A stretch of DNA of 64,000 nt from Opitutaceae bacterium EW11 (GTDB lineage Bacteria > Verrucomicrobiota > Verrucomicrobiia > Opitutales > Opitutaceae). Positions 1-8,920 of the stretch are shown one piece after another. Every line of letters begins with the position of its first letter. Position 1 is the first letter of the stretch. Below the pieces are notes generated by a model, which did not search any database, had not been told where the DNA came from, and saw nothing but the letters and a program-made list of their open reading frames with translations. The position numbers and the translations under genes are program-made. The stretch is taken from NCBI GenBank assembly GCA_003054665.1, contig QAYY01000012.1, positions 91,637-155,636 on the forward strand, in the 5' to 3' direction.

Positions 1-716
1 TGAACCAGCTCGACCGCCCGCGTGCGTTTGGCGTCATCGGCGTCGAGATTGTAGTCGTTGTAATAAAGCTCCGCGCCGGGATCGGCTTCGTGGGCCCACT
101 TGAACGCCAGAGCGATGTACTCCTTGCCGATCAGACGATAAAAAACGGAGTTCCGGTACTCGCCGCTGCCATCCGCGATCGCTTCGTTGACGACATCCCA
201 GCCGCGCACCTTGCCTTTAAAATGGGTGGCGACGGTCCGCACATGGTTCTCCAGGCGGGCGAGCAGCACTTCCTTCGTGAGCGTTTCTTGCCCGGGTTCG
301 GGTTTGGCGACCCAGGAAGGCAGCTGCGCGTGCCAGCAGAGATTATGGCCGATCACGACCAGGTTGTGGCGCTGGCAGAAATCGACGAACTTGTCGCCAC
401 GAGCGAAGCGAAACGTGTTCGGCTTCGGCTCGACGACCTCCCACTTCATGTCGTTCTCGGCCGTGGCACAGTCGAACTCGCGGGTGATGAGGGCCGTGAG
501 GACCGGATCCTGACCGCTGTATTGCCGGGCGTTGAGCGCGGCCCCCACGAGAAAATACGGGCCGTAGCTGCCCTTGAGCGAGGCGGAGGCCGGTGCGGGA
601 AGAGCAACCGGAGAGGCCTCTTCGGCGGCGGGTTCCGCCCGGATCACGGAGCCGAGGGCAAGCAGCCCGGCGAAGGCCGAAGCGGATAGACGGAGACGGA
701 ATTGCGAGAAGTACAT
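1..716 (-). CDS. GH10 endo-1,4-beta-xylanase, N-terminal part (cut by window edge)
   Basis: Secreted or periplasmic xylan backbone hydrolase. The reading frame runs from ATG at 716 leftwards out of the window, giving about 238 codons; the C-terminal part is missing. Residues 1-28 look like a signal peptide ending near VIRAEP. The GH10 fold then begins with the typical CATAENDMKWE block, followed by FVDFCQRHNL, GHNLCWHAQLPSW and WDVVNEAI, where Glu178 is the family acid/base. The nucleophile Glu lies beyond the window edge. It is divergent from the GH5 gene at 1087, with 370 bp between them. The family call is firm; xylan as substrate is inferred from the family. Confidence 0.93.
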   Translation of the reverse strand, partial: MYFSQFRLRLSASAFAGLLALGSVIRAEPAAEEASPVALPAPASASLKGSYGPYFLVGAALNARQYSGQDPVLTALITREFDCATAENDMKWEVVEPKPNTFRFARGDKFVDFCQRHNLVVIGHNLCWHAQLPSWVAKPEPGQETLTKEVLLARLENHVRTVATHFKGKVRGWDVVNEAIADGSGEYRNSVFYRLIGKEYIALAFKWAHEADPGAELYYNDYNLDADDAKRTRAVELV

Positions 717-1086
717 GGTGGAAGATCGAATGACGCGGCGATTAGCGCACGAGTTCGCCGGGCGCAAAAAGAAGCCCGGTCCATAACTAGACCAAATGCG
801 GTGGCCCGCGCGCCTCGAGTCGCCGATCGGCCTTGGCACCAGGCGCGAATTGTCCCAGCGGAGAACGGCCGCACTTAACGAGGTCAGTTCGGCGGAGATC
901 GTGCCGTGCGCGATGTCGGCTATGCGTGCGGGGAAGCTCGAGGCCGCAGGCGCCCCCAGCGCGGGTCTCGAGCGCCCGATACCCGCGCCCCTCAATCCCC
1001 CGCTCGCCCTTCGCCGTTTCAGCCGCGTTCTTCGTCGGGAAAAACGCGGCTGCGCCGTGCTTCCCGAGCCCGTCCCCGCCCCGCCC
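717..1086. other. Intergenic region between divergent GH10 and GH5 genes
   Basis: 370 bp without a supported gene. An open frame continues upstream of 1087 on the plus strand but encodes low-complexity Arg/Ala/Pro sequence and no signal peptide, so it was not taken as coding. It contains one copy of the conserved 34-bp element (873-906, listed separately), oriented toward the GH5 gene. No clear -35/-10 pair was recognised. Confidence 0.6.
873..906 (+). promoter_or_regulatory. Candidate LacI-type operator, copy B
   Basis: Begins ACTTAACGAGGTCAGT and ends GCCG. It matches the copy beside the LacI-family gene (11559-11592) at 25 of 34 positions without gaps, including both boxes (CTTAACG..GTCAGT and the distal TCG.GCCG). 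It lies 214 bp upstream of the GH5 start and points toward it. It may also serve the divergent GH10 gene. Confidence 0.5.
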
Positions 1087-4000
1087 ATGAAATCAAAAGC
1101 CGTCCGTCTGTTCGGTTTCGTCGTCCTACTCGGGACGATTCTGTCTCCGCTGGTCCCCGCCTCTTCTCCCACGATGATCGGCGCCAACATCGCCGGCGGC
1201 GATTTCACCAACTCGTTTCCCGGCGTGCTGGGCACGGATTACTGGTATCCACGCCCCGCCGACATCGACATGGCCAAGGCCATCGGGATCGAACTCGTGC
1301 GCGTGCCGATCAAATGGGAGCGCATCCAGCGCGATACCAGTGGCGTCCTGGACGCGACGCTCTGGAACGCCGATCTGGTCGCGCTCAAGCAATCCGTCAC
1401 GCAGATGGAGTCGCGCGGCATGAGAGTCATCCTCGATCTGCACAACTACGGCCGGCGAAATTTCACCGTGGGGACGACGTCGACCCCGTACTACATCGGC
1501 TCGACCCAGCTGCCGGTCAGCGAATTCGCCCGCGTGTGGCGGCTGCTGGCGGATCAGTTCAAGGATCGTCCCTCGATCTGGGGCTACGATCTCATGAACG
1601 AGCCGATGTCCATCCCCACCGACCAGCTCGTGACCTATTATCAGGCTGCGGTGAACGCGATCCGCGAGGTCGATATGAAAACCGCGATCATCCTGGAAGG
1701 CGGTCCCGGATCCAATCACGCCTCGGCCTGGCTGACGACCGGCGCGCCGCTCCTCGGGGTCACCGATCCTGCGAACAACCTCATCTATTCGGCGCACTGC
1801 TACACGGACCGGGACCAGAGCGGCTCGTGGACCCACGGCGTCACCGTGGCCGGCGAGCTGGTCGGCACGGGCAAACCGTACGGCACGCTCGAGGCGGCAT
1901 ACAACGTGGGCGTCGATCGCGTGAAGCCGTTCGTCGACTGGTGTGTGGCCAACCAGGTGCGCGGGCTCCTGGGCGAGTACGCGTCTCCCTACAAGACCGA
2001 TCAGGCCAACTGGGACATCATCACCCAGCGCTTGCTCGCCTATGTCGTCGACAACGGCAACGGCCTGGTCTCCGCCACGCAGTGGGCCCACGGCGGCATC
2101 GCCCTCACCAGCGAGCCCCGCATGCTTCCGCGCGCCGACAACAGCATGCCGTCGTTGCAGCAGACGATCCTGCCATCGTACTTCAGCGGCATCGGCACGA
2201 ACTTCTGGCAAACGTTCACGTGGTACAGCGACGCGATCGCCACCACCGCCGACTACTCTTTTGCCTACGCCTTTCCCTCGGCCAACGTCACCATCGCGGC
2301 CGACGACACGTCGAGCCCGCAATCCGGCGCAAAAGCGATCAAGGTGACGTACACCCTCCCGGCGGGCGTGCCCGGCGGCGGCGGCCTCCACACGCGCGGA
2401 CCGCTCGCCGATGGCGCGGTCGGCGGCGTCGACATTCGGCGCAGCGCCCTGGCCGGCCACGTTCTGTCGTTCTACGCCAAAGGCACGTCCGGCGCCGTCG
2501 TCTCCGTCACACTGGGCAAAACCAGCAACGCGAGCGGCATCGACTCCGGTTCCGATACCGGCACGGGCAACTGGATCAACCTCGCCAGCCTGTCGCCCCT
2601 CACGAGCAGCTATCAGCTCTACCAGATTCCGCTCAGCTCGATCCTCAACGCCCAAGTCACCGGCAACGAACGCGTGCAGCGGTTCCGCTTCACGGTCGGT
2701 CCTTCCGACGGAGTCAGCCGCGAGGTGTTTTTCGATCGCATCACGATCGGTCTCGCCACGACCAACACGAGCCCGGCGGTCACCGTCCAAACCGCGACGG
2801 GAGCCACGTCGTTCCCCACCGGCCAGAGCGTCTCGTTGATCGCCAACGCCACCGACTCCGACGCGGGAGACGGCATCGACTACGTGGAATTCTACGCCGA
2901 CGACGCGAAGATCGGTCTGGACGACACCGCGCCGTACACGTGGACGACCACCCTCGCGACGCCGGGCACCGTCCAGATCAAAGCCATCGCCTTCGACTCG
3001 CATGGCGTCGCCGGACAATCCGCGCCGCTCACCCTCACCGCCACGGGCATGGCCCCCGTACCCACCGGCCTGACGGCCACGGCCGGCAACGCCCAGGCGG
3101 AGCTCTCCTGGACCGGCGCGCTCGCCGCCGTCAGCTACCGGATCAAACGCTCCACTACCTCCGGCGGACCTTACCTCACGGTGGGCACGTCGACGAGTAC
3201 CAGCTTCGTCGATACAGGACTGACCAACGACACGACGTTCTACTACGTCGTCTGCGGTGTGCGCAGCGACGGCAACGAGACCGGCAACTCCAGCCAAGTG
3301 AGCGTCCGGCCCCGCGCCGTCACCGTGCCGCCCGTGACCTTGATCGTCGACAACACCAACACCGCCGTCACGCGGCTCCCGACCACGGCGGACTGGGTGA
3401 CGAGCACGTCCAGCACGGGGATCTACGGTTCGAACTACTACCACGACAACAACACCGGCGCGACGGGTGGAAAGAGCGTCGTGTACGCCCCGAACCTTCC
3501 CGCCGCGGGCATCTACACCGTGTCCATGCGCTGGCCGGCCCAGAGTAACCGCGCGAGCAATACGCCGGTCGACATTCACCATGCGAGCGGCACGGCGACC
3601 ACCACGGTGAACGAGCGGATCAACGGCGGCACGTGGATGACGCTCGGGACCTTCTCCTTCAACGCCGGCACAGCAGGTACCGTGGTGATTCGCAACGACG
3701 GCGCCGACGGCTACGTCGTGGCGGATGCGGTGCAGTTTGCCAACGCCTCCGACACGGCGGCACCGGTGCTCACGCTTCCGGTGAACATGAGCGTGCCTGC
3801 GACGAGCGCCGACGGCGCGCAAGCCGCGTTCACCGCCACGGCCGTCGATGCGGTCAGCGGCTCCGTCCCGGTCAGTTTCAGCCCCGCCTGCAACAGCCTA
3901 TTCCCGCTCGGCACCACGACCGTCACCGCCACGGCCACCGACCAAGCGGGCAACGTCGCCACGGGCACGTTCACCGTCACCGTCGTCGCGTCGCCTCCCA

Positions 4001-4251
4001 CGATCATTACGGAACCGGCGCCCCAGACCGCCACGGTCGGTGACTCGGTGACGTTCACCGTTGCGGCGAGCGGCGCCCCGGCGCCCACCTACCAATGGCT
4101 GAAAAACGGCGCGACCATTTCTGGTGCCACTGCCAGCACGCTCGCGCTCAACAGCGTCACGACTTCGGATGCCGCGAAGTACGCGGTCCGGGTGACAAAC
4201 CTCGCCGGAGAAGTCACCACCGCCGGCGCCGCTCTGCTCGTGAACAACTGA
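1087..4251 (+). CDS. Secreted multidomain GH5 endo-glucanase-like enzyme
   Basis: 1054-residue secreted glycoside hydrolase that probably cleaves beta-1,4-glucan or mannan. ATG 1087 was chosen because it starts a good signal peptide (residues 1-26); the open frame upstream is low-complexity. The GH5 barrel occupies about residues 27-380, with the acid/base in DLMNEP (Glu172) and the nucleophile in LLGEYASP (Glu297). C-terminal modules follow: a jelly-roll, carbohydrate-binding-like domain (384-556), a bacterial Ig-like domain (562-653), fibronectin type III (655-748), a golvesin/Xly-like domain (749-889), a HYR domain (892-968) and a final Ig-like domain (970-1054) with the YQWLKNG motif. The module chain suggests binding to insoluble polymer or the cell surface. 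GH5 subfamily and substrate cannot be fixed by eye. Confidence 0.9.
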   Translation: MKSKAVRLFGFVVLLGTILSPLVPASSPTMIGANIAGGDFTNSFPGVLGTDYWYPRPADIDMAKAIGIELVRVPIKWERIQRDTSGVLDATLWNADLVALKQSVTQMESRGMRVILDLHNYGRRNFTVGTTSTPYYIGSTQLPVSEFARVWRLLADQFKDRPSIWGYDLMNEPMSIPTDQLVTYYQAAVNAIREVDMKTAIILEGGPGSNHASAWLTTGAPLLGVTDPANNLIYSAHCYTDRDQSGSWTHGVTVAGELVGTGKPYGTLEAAYNVGVDRVKPFVDWCVANQVRGLLGEYASPYKTDQANWDIITQRLLAYVVDNGNGLVSATQWAHGGIALTSEPRMLPRADNSMPSLQQTILPSYFSGIGTNFWQTFTWYSDAIATTADYSFAYAFPSANVTIAADDTSSPQSGAKAIKVTYTLPAGVPGGGGLHTRGPLADGAVGGVDIRRSALAGHVLSFYAKGTSGAVVSVTLGKTSNASGIDSGSDTGTGNWINLASLSPLTSSYQLYQIPLSSILNAQVTGNERVQRFRFTVGPSDGVSREVFFDRITIGLATTNTSPAVTVQTATGATSFPTGQSVSLIANATDSDAGDGIDYVEFYADDAKIGLDDTAPYTWTTTLATPGTVQIKAIAFDSHGVAGQSAPLTLTATGMAPVPTGLTATAGNAQAELSWTGALAAVSYRIKRSTTSGGPYLTVGTSTSTSFVDTGLTNDTTFYYVVCGVRSDGNETGNSSQVSVRPRAVTVPPVTLIVDNTNTAVTRLPTTADWVTSTSSTGIYGSNYYHDNNTGATGGKSVVYAPNLPAAGIYTVSMRWPAQSNRASNTPVDIHHASGTATTTVNERINGGTWMTLGTFSFNAGTAGTVVIRNDGADGYVVADAVQFANASDTAAPVLTLPVNMSVPATSADGAQAAFTATAVDAVSGSVPVSFSPACNSLFPLGTTTVTATATDQAGNVATGTFTVTVVASPPTIITEPAPQTATVGDSVTFTVAASGAPAPTYQWLKNGATISGATASTLALNSVTTSDAAKYAVRVTNLAGEVTTAGAALLVNN

Positions 4252-4386
4252 GTCGGCCCCATGAGCGCGCCGCGCATGAGCCATGGATGGCGAATGGCGG
4301 CGTGCTCCGTGAAAGCCCGTGACATCGCGGTGCGACCGCGGCATGCCTGCCGCTCAACGGCTCGCGCGAAAACTCTCCTCGCCTGA

Positions 4387-5583
4387 ATGAACCCGTATCC
4401 GTCCGCCATCCTGTACTCCTTCCGGAGCCTGCGCGTCCGCTTTCTCGTCGCGTGCCTCATCGTCGCCGCGGTTGGCCCGAGCCCGACGCCGCTGTCCGCA
4501 CAAGCGCCGGAAGCTGCGATCCCCGCGCTCGGCGTGCCCAGCACGACCGTGCCTCCGGAGGCGCCTGTTCGGGAAAAGTGGCCGGCGGAGGTTCACGTCG
4601 ACGGCAAACACCTCCGGCGGCCCGACGGCTCCGAGGTTTGGCTCCAGGGCGTGAATGTCCCGGGCCTGGAATTCACGCTGAAAAACGAATCCGTGCTCGA
4701 GGCGATGCTCGTCGCCATCGAGCAGTGGCGGTGCAACACCATCCGGCTTCCGATCAAGGACACGTATTGGTTTGGTCGCGACGCAGCCCAGAAAGACGGC
4801 GGCGAAGCCTACCGGCGAATCGTCGACCAGGCGGTGATGCTCGCCGCGAATCGCGGCGTGTACCTCGTGCTGGACCTGCACCAGTTCCGCGCCATCCGGG
4901 CTGAACACGTCGAGTTCTGGAAGGACGCCGCCGTGCGGTACAAGAACCACCCCGCCGTCCTTTTCGACATCTTCAACGAGCCGCATACGATCTCGTGGAA
5001 GGTCTGGCGCGACGGCGGTTGGGTGGAAGAACGCAAAACGAAAGCCGACGAAGACTCGTTCCTCTCCGCCGGCGAGAAGGCGAAGGCGCGGAGCGGTTTC
5101 GAATCCCCCGGCATGCAGAAGGCGGTGGATGCGATCCGCGCCACCGGAGCCCGCAACGCGATCATCGCAGGCGGGCTCGATTGGGCTTACGACCTCAGTG
5201 GAGTCGTCGACGGCTACGCGCTCTCCGATCCGTCCGGCAACGGCATTCTGTATGCCTCGCACATCTACAACTGGAAACGCGATTGGGCGCACGCCGTGAT
5301 GCGCGCCGCTGAGAAGTATCCGATCTTCATCGGAGAAACGGGCGCCGACACGAAGAAGATGCCCTTCGTCGCGGCCGAGCTGCAGGAGGATCCCTACACC
5401 TGGGCGCCCGACATGATCGGTCTCATCCAGGAGCATCATCTGCACTGGACCGCGTGGTCGTTCCACCCGATCGCGACGCCGGTTCTGATCAAGGACCGCA
5501 GCTACGAACCGACTCCGTTCTGGGGCGCCTTCGTCCGCGCCGCCCTCGCCGGCGCCGGTTTCAAGCTGCAGCGCATGCGCTGA
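4387..5583 (+). CDS. Secreted GH5 glycoside hydrolase (single domain)
   Basis: 398 residues. The N-terminus is a long signal peptide (to about residue 39, ending PLSAQ). The catalytic barrel follows directly, with RLPIKDTYW, LVLDLHQF, the acid/base in DIFNEPH (Glu198) and the nucleophile in FIGETGA (Glu317). Unlike the larger GH5 upstream it has no accessory modules. The genes are in the same direction, 135 bp apart, and could be co-transcribed. It is convergent with the GH38 gene (stop at 5724). Likely a cellulase or mannanase of the plant-polysaccharide set; the exact substrate is not readable from sequence. Confidence 0.9.
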   Translation: MNPYPSAILYSFRSLRVRFLVACLIVAAVGPSPTPLSAQAPEAAIPALGVPSTTVPPEAPVREKWPAEVHVDGKHLRRPDGSEVWLQGVNVPGLEFTLKNESVLEAMLVAIEQWRCNTIRLPIKDTYWFGRDAAQKDGGEAYRRIVDQAVMLAANRGVYLVLDLHQFRAIRAEHVEFWKDAAVRYKNHPAVLFDIFNEPHTISWKVWRDGGWVEERKTKADEDSFLSAGEKAKARSGFESPGMQKAVDAIRATGARNAIIAGGLDWAYDLSGVVDGYALSDPSGNGILYASHIYNWKRDWAHAVMRAAEKYPIFIGETGADTKKMPFVAAELQEDPYTWAPDMIGLIQEHHLHWTAWSFHPIATPVLIKDRSYEPTPFWGAFVRAALAGAGFKLQRMR

Positions 5584-5723
5584 TCAGCTGCGCGGAGCGC
5601 GGCCCGGCAACAGCCTGGCGCCCGGGGGGCGCACGCGAGGGTTGAAGGCAGGGCGCATGGAATGCTTGCGGGTGGGTCGGCGCGTCCCCGCGACGACAGG
5701 TTCGGGGGATGCTTCCTGCCTCG

Positions 5724-8717
5724 CTAAGGAGCCCGGCTGAATCTCAGGCTGACGATCTCGTACGGACGATAGCTCACGCGCCGCTCCGCGACCGGCGCGC
5801 CCACCGGTCGCCCGAGCAGATCCACCGGCGTGATCCCCCAGCCCTCGTCGCACTCGATCTCCGCCACGCCCCGCCGGCCCAGGACTTCGTGCAGGCGCAG
5901 GGTCCAGGCTCCATCGGCTTCCGGTTTCGCCCAGCAAGGCCAGAGCGATTCGCTCCTCACGGCCCGCAGGCACGCCGAAAGGGGACGTCCCCGGTATCTC
6001 CACGGCGGCGTGAATAACAGATCCGCGAGCGCGGCGGGTTGCTCGTGCAACGGCATGTCCGCCCTCAGCCGGCCCAAAGCCAATTCGATCGTGTGCTCGC
6101 CGAGGTCGCTGTATTCCGTTTCGACCACGTGCCGACTCAACCCAGCCGGATACGACGGCCGGTGCGCTTCGTAGCCGACGAGTTTCGGACTGCGCACCAA
6201 GGTCACAGCCAGATCGCCCGCACGGCAGCTCACGCCGTATTTCGCTGCGCTCACGGCAAAAAAGCCCTCGCGTTCGCCTGCGTCGCTGACGCTCACGTGC
6301 CGGCTGACCGGCATCTCCCACATCGCCTCGGCCTGCGCGGCGCCGGGAGTCTGCGATCGCAACACGCTGCCAAACGGCGCTCCGCAACGGACCGTCTCGT
6401 TTGAATACGCCGTCGGGAAATGCAGCTTCAGCAGCGTTTCGGGCTCCTGCCAGTCGAGCCGCACCGTCAGGCGCACCACGCTCTCTCCGGGGACGAGCCA
6501 ATACCGCAGGGAAACGCGGCTGTGTTGGCCGACCGCGCGTGTGACCACGATCGCGTTTCCCTCGAGAGCGACGGCGGCCGGCGTGTCCACGGGCGATGAC
6601 AGCGCCAGCGTGTGTCGGTCGATATCCCACGCGTCGAACGCCGCCGGATTGTCCGCGTAGCTGATCAGCCGGCCCGCAAGGCCGGTGAAGGCCACCGGTT
6701 GCCCGTCGACCGCCAGGTGGCTCAGATTCCCGTTCAGATCGATGCGCGCCACAACGCGACCGTTCATGATTTCTCCTGAGCTCACCTGGACCGGTGCGAC
6801 GGGCACCGGCAGCAATTCGTCGAGCGGCGTTCCGCTGAGAGGCGGCAATCGCAGGAACCGGCCGTTCACCTCGAGCACCTGGTCGACCGGCAGCGGATTG
6901 AACGCGCATTCGCGCGTCTCCGCATCGGTCTCGCCGAGCCAAACCCGGGCATCCGACTCCTGCCTCTCCGCCAAAGCCGTGAGCTCCGGCACGATCTCTG
7001 CGTAGACGTCGGGGATCGAGCTTCCCGGCAGGCAGTCGTGAAACTGTGCGAACACAAGGCGCCGCCACGCGGCCGCCAAAGCCGCGCCGTCCCGCCCGGT
7101 CAACACGGCCGCCGCCTCGCTTCGCTGCAGCGCCCGTTCCGCCGCGCGGTACGCCGCCTTGACCGCAGCCTGCGTCGTGTAGGTGCCCCGGTGAAATTCC
7201 AGGTAACATTCTCCCTGATACACCGGCAGCATGGGCCGGAGGGGCGCAAGCCGGTCAAAAAACGCTTCGGGATGGTCCCAGGAGGTGGCCGGCACGCCGC
7301 GAAGGGCGGCAAACCGCCGGGCCCGTTCGCACATTTCCTCGGTCGGTCCTCCGCCGCCGTCGCCGAAGCCCATCGGCTGGAGATACTCGGGATGGATGTC
7401 CGCCTGGACATGTCCCTCCGCCCCTGCCCGAAGCTCGTCGATCTGCATGCTGGCGTTGTATCCGGTTTCCTGGGTGACATGCGTCAAAACCTCGCTGCCG
7501 TCGTTGCCGCGCCAGACGAAACTCGAGTACGGGAAGCGGTTGACCGCGCTCCACGTCAGCTTCGTGGTGAAAAAATACTCCACTCCGGACAGCCTCATGA
7601 TCTGCGGCAGGCAGGCGCTGTAGCCGAAGACGTCGGGCAGCCAGGCCAGCCGGCTGGCTGCGCCCCGTAAACCTCGAAAAGCCTCCTGCCCCACGGTGAA
7701 GCTGCGGGCCAACGCTTCGCCGCAGGCAAGCAGCGTGTCGCTCTCGACGTACAACGCGCCCGCCGGCTGCCACCGTCCGCTCTCGATGCGCGTGTGCACC
7801 GCCCGGGCCAGACTCGGCGCGCGCCGCGCCACGGCTTCGTAGCTGGCCGGCTGCGAGTAGGCGAATCGCAGCTCCGGATACGACTCCATGAGCCGGTTGA
7901 CCGAAGCGAAGGTGTGCACCGCCTTCGCTTCGCCCATGCGTTCCGGCCAGAGCCAGACGAGATCGATGTGGGCGTGGCCGGTGAGCGTCGCCCGGAGCAA
8001 CGGATGGCTGTCCTGCAGTTCCTTGTAGGCGTCGGCCAGCGACTGCCGGAGCGCCGGTACACCGGCGAGGTCGAGCGCGTTGACGGCGTCGTTCAGGGCC
8101 CGCAGCAAGCGGCGCAACTCCGGCGTCGCGCGCCAGAGCGAGGGCTGGAAGCCGAGCATGGAAAACTTCGCGCTCTCCGGCCGATCGGCGAGCGCCAGGT
8201 CGTACAGGCACTTCAAATCGTGGTAGGCCGCCCAGACGTCGTCGTCGCGCCGCAGCAGGCTCGCGCCGGAAAACACGCTGCCATGCGGGCTCAGGCCGTG
8301 GGCGTCGGGGTGCCAGAAGGCGGACTGGCAGCAATAACACTCGACCCACGCCTCCCGCGACGGACCCGCCGGGAGGGGCGCGCGCCGGTGGGCGACGTCG
8401 AATCCGTAGTGGGGCACACCGTCGATCCAAAGGGTCGCCTCGCCGTCGTCGTCCCACTTCAGGTAGCTGGAAGCGGGGAGCGCGGGCAAAGTGAGCCGGC
8501 ACCACCGCTGATCGAAGAGCCGTCCCCAGGTGTCTCCGCGACGGGCGAGCGCGCGAGGTTGCCGGCGTGCCTCGGTCAGCGAGCGATGCTCCACCGTGGC
8601 GTCCGTCGCCTCGACCTCCAGGGAGCGGGGGTCGAGCCAGAGGCGATCGCCAAGGCGGCGCAGCGCCGCCGCGGCCCGGGCCGGGACCAGTTGCGGAAAA
8701 GGATGCGGAGTAACCAT
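5724..8717 (-). CDS. GH38 alpha-mannosidase
   Basis: 997 residues from ATG 8717 (MVTPHPFPQL). A start 40 codons upstream is possible, but that extension is Arg-rich and unlike a protein N-terminus. The GH38 core begins with GHAHIDLVWLWP (zinc-binding His and Asp, near residue 245), followed by WLPDVFGYSACLP, where Asp362 is the expected nucleophile, and a long C-terminal beta-rich region ending SLRFSRAP. There is no obvious signal peptide, so it is probably cytoplasmic and acts on imported mannosides. It lies downstream of, and in the same direction as, the TonB receptor at 8921-11428, with a strong hairpin between them. Confidence 0.92.
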   Translation of the reverse strand: MVTPHPFPQLVPARAAAALRRLGDRLWLDPRSLEVEATDATVEHRSLTEARRQPRALARRGDTWGRLFDQRWCRLTLPALPASSYLKWDDDGEATLWIDGVPHYGFDVAHRRAPLPAGPSREAWVECYCCQSAFWHPDAHGLSPHGSVFSGASLLRRDDDVWAAYHDLKCLYDLALADRPESAKFSMLGFQPSLWRATPELRRLLRALNDAVNALDLAGVPALRQSLADAYKELQDSHPLLRATLTGHAHIDLVWLWPERMGEAKAVHTFASVNRLMESYPELRFAYSQPASYEAVARRAPSLARAVHTRIESGRWQPAGALYVESDTLLACGEALARSFTVGQEAFRGLRGAASRLAWLPDVFGYSACLPQIMRLSGVEYFFTTKLTWSAVNRFPYSSFVWRGNDGSEVLTHVTQETGYNASMQIDELRAGAEGHVQADIHPEYLQPMGFGDGGGGPTEEMCERARRFAALRGVPATSWDHPEAFFDRLAPLRPMLPVYQGECYLEFHRGTYTTQAAVKAAYRAAERALQRSEAAAVLTGRDGAALAAAWRRLVFAQFHDCLPGSSIPDVYAEIVPELTALAERQESDARVWLGETDAETRECAFNPLPVDQVLEVNGRFLRLPPLSGTPLDELLPVPVAPVQVSSGEIMNGRVVARIDLNGNLSHLAVDGQPVAFTGLAGRLISYADNPAAFDAWDIDRHTLALSSPVDTPAAVALEGNAIVVTRAVGQHSRVSLRYWLVPGESVVRLTVRLDWQEPETLLKLHFPTAYSNETVRCGAPFGSVLRSQTPGAAQAEAMWEMPVSRHVSVSDAGEREGFFAVSAAKYGVSCRAGDLAVTLVRSPKLVGYEAHRPSYPAGLSRHVVETEYSDLGEHTIELALGRLRADMPLHEQPAALADLLFTPPWRYRGRPLSACLRAVRSESLWPCWAKPEADGAWTLRLHEVLGRRGVAEIECDEGWGITPVDLLGRPVGAPVAERRVSYRPYEIVSLRFSRAP

Positions 8718-8860
8718 GTCAAATTCGTTCCGTATCAGGATTCTTGTGACGCCGGCGGCCGGCGCGCTCCTCGCGGCCACCGTGCTCGCGCACCGCGCCG
8801 AATCCCGGTCGTGAAAACCTCGGCGACACTCGGCCAAACGAGCCGCTTCTCCCGCTTGTC

Positions 8861-8887
8861 GGCGGCGGCCGCGATGCGGCCGCCGCC
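8861..8887 (-). terminator. Strong GC hairpin downstream of TonB receptor
   Basis: Perfect 12-bp arms (GGCGGCGGCCGC / GCGGCCGCCGCC) around a 3-nt loop, 34 bp past the TonB receptor stop on the minus strand. There is no T-tract, so it may be a Rho-assisted terminator or a 3'-end stabiliser before the GH38 gene. Confidence 0.4.
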
Positions 8888-8920
8888 CGTTGTGCCGTCA
8901 ACGAGGGGGGAAGCCCGGCA

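Noticed and set aside
1126..3822. 898-codon open frame on the minus strand opposite the GH5 gene
   Set aside because: Arg/Gly/Val-rich shadow of a high-GC gene; no domain motifs, while the plus strand has a clear GH5.
5621..5635. GCGCCC-ggg-GGGCGC hairpin between convergent GH5 and GH38 genes as terminator
   Set aside because: Short stem in very GC-rich DNA, no T-tract on either strand.
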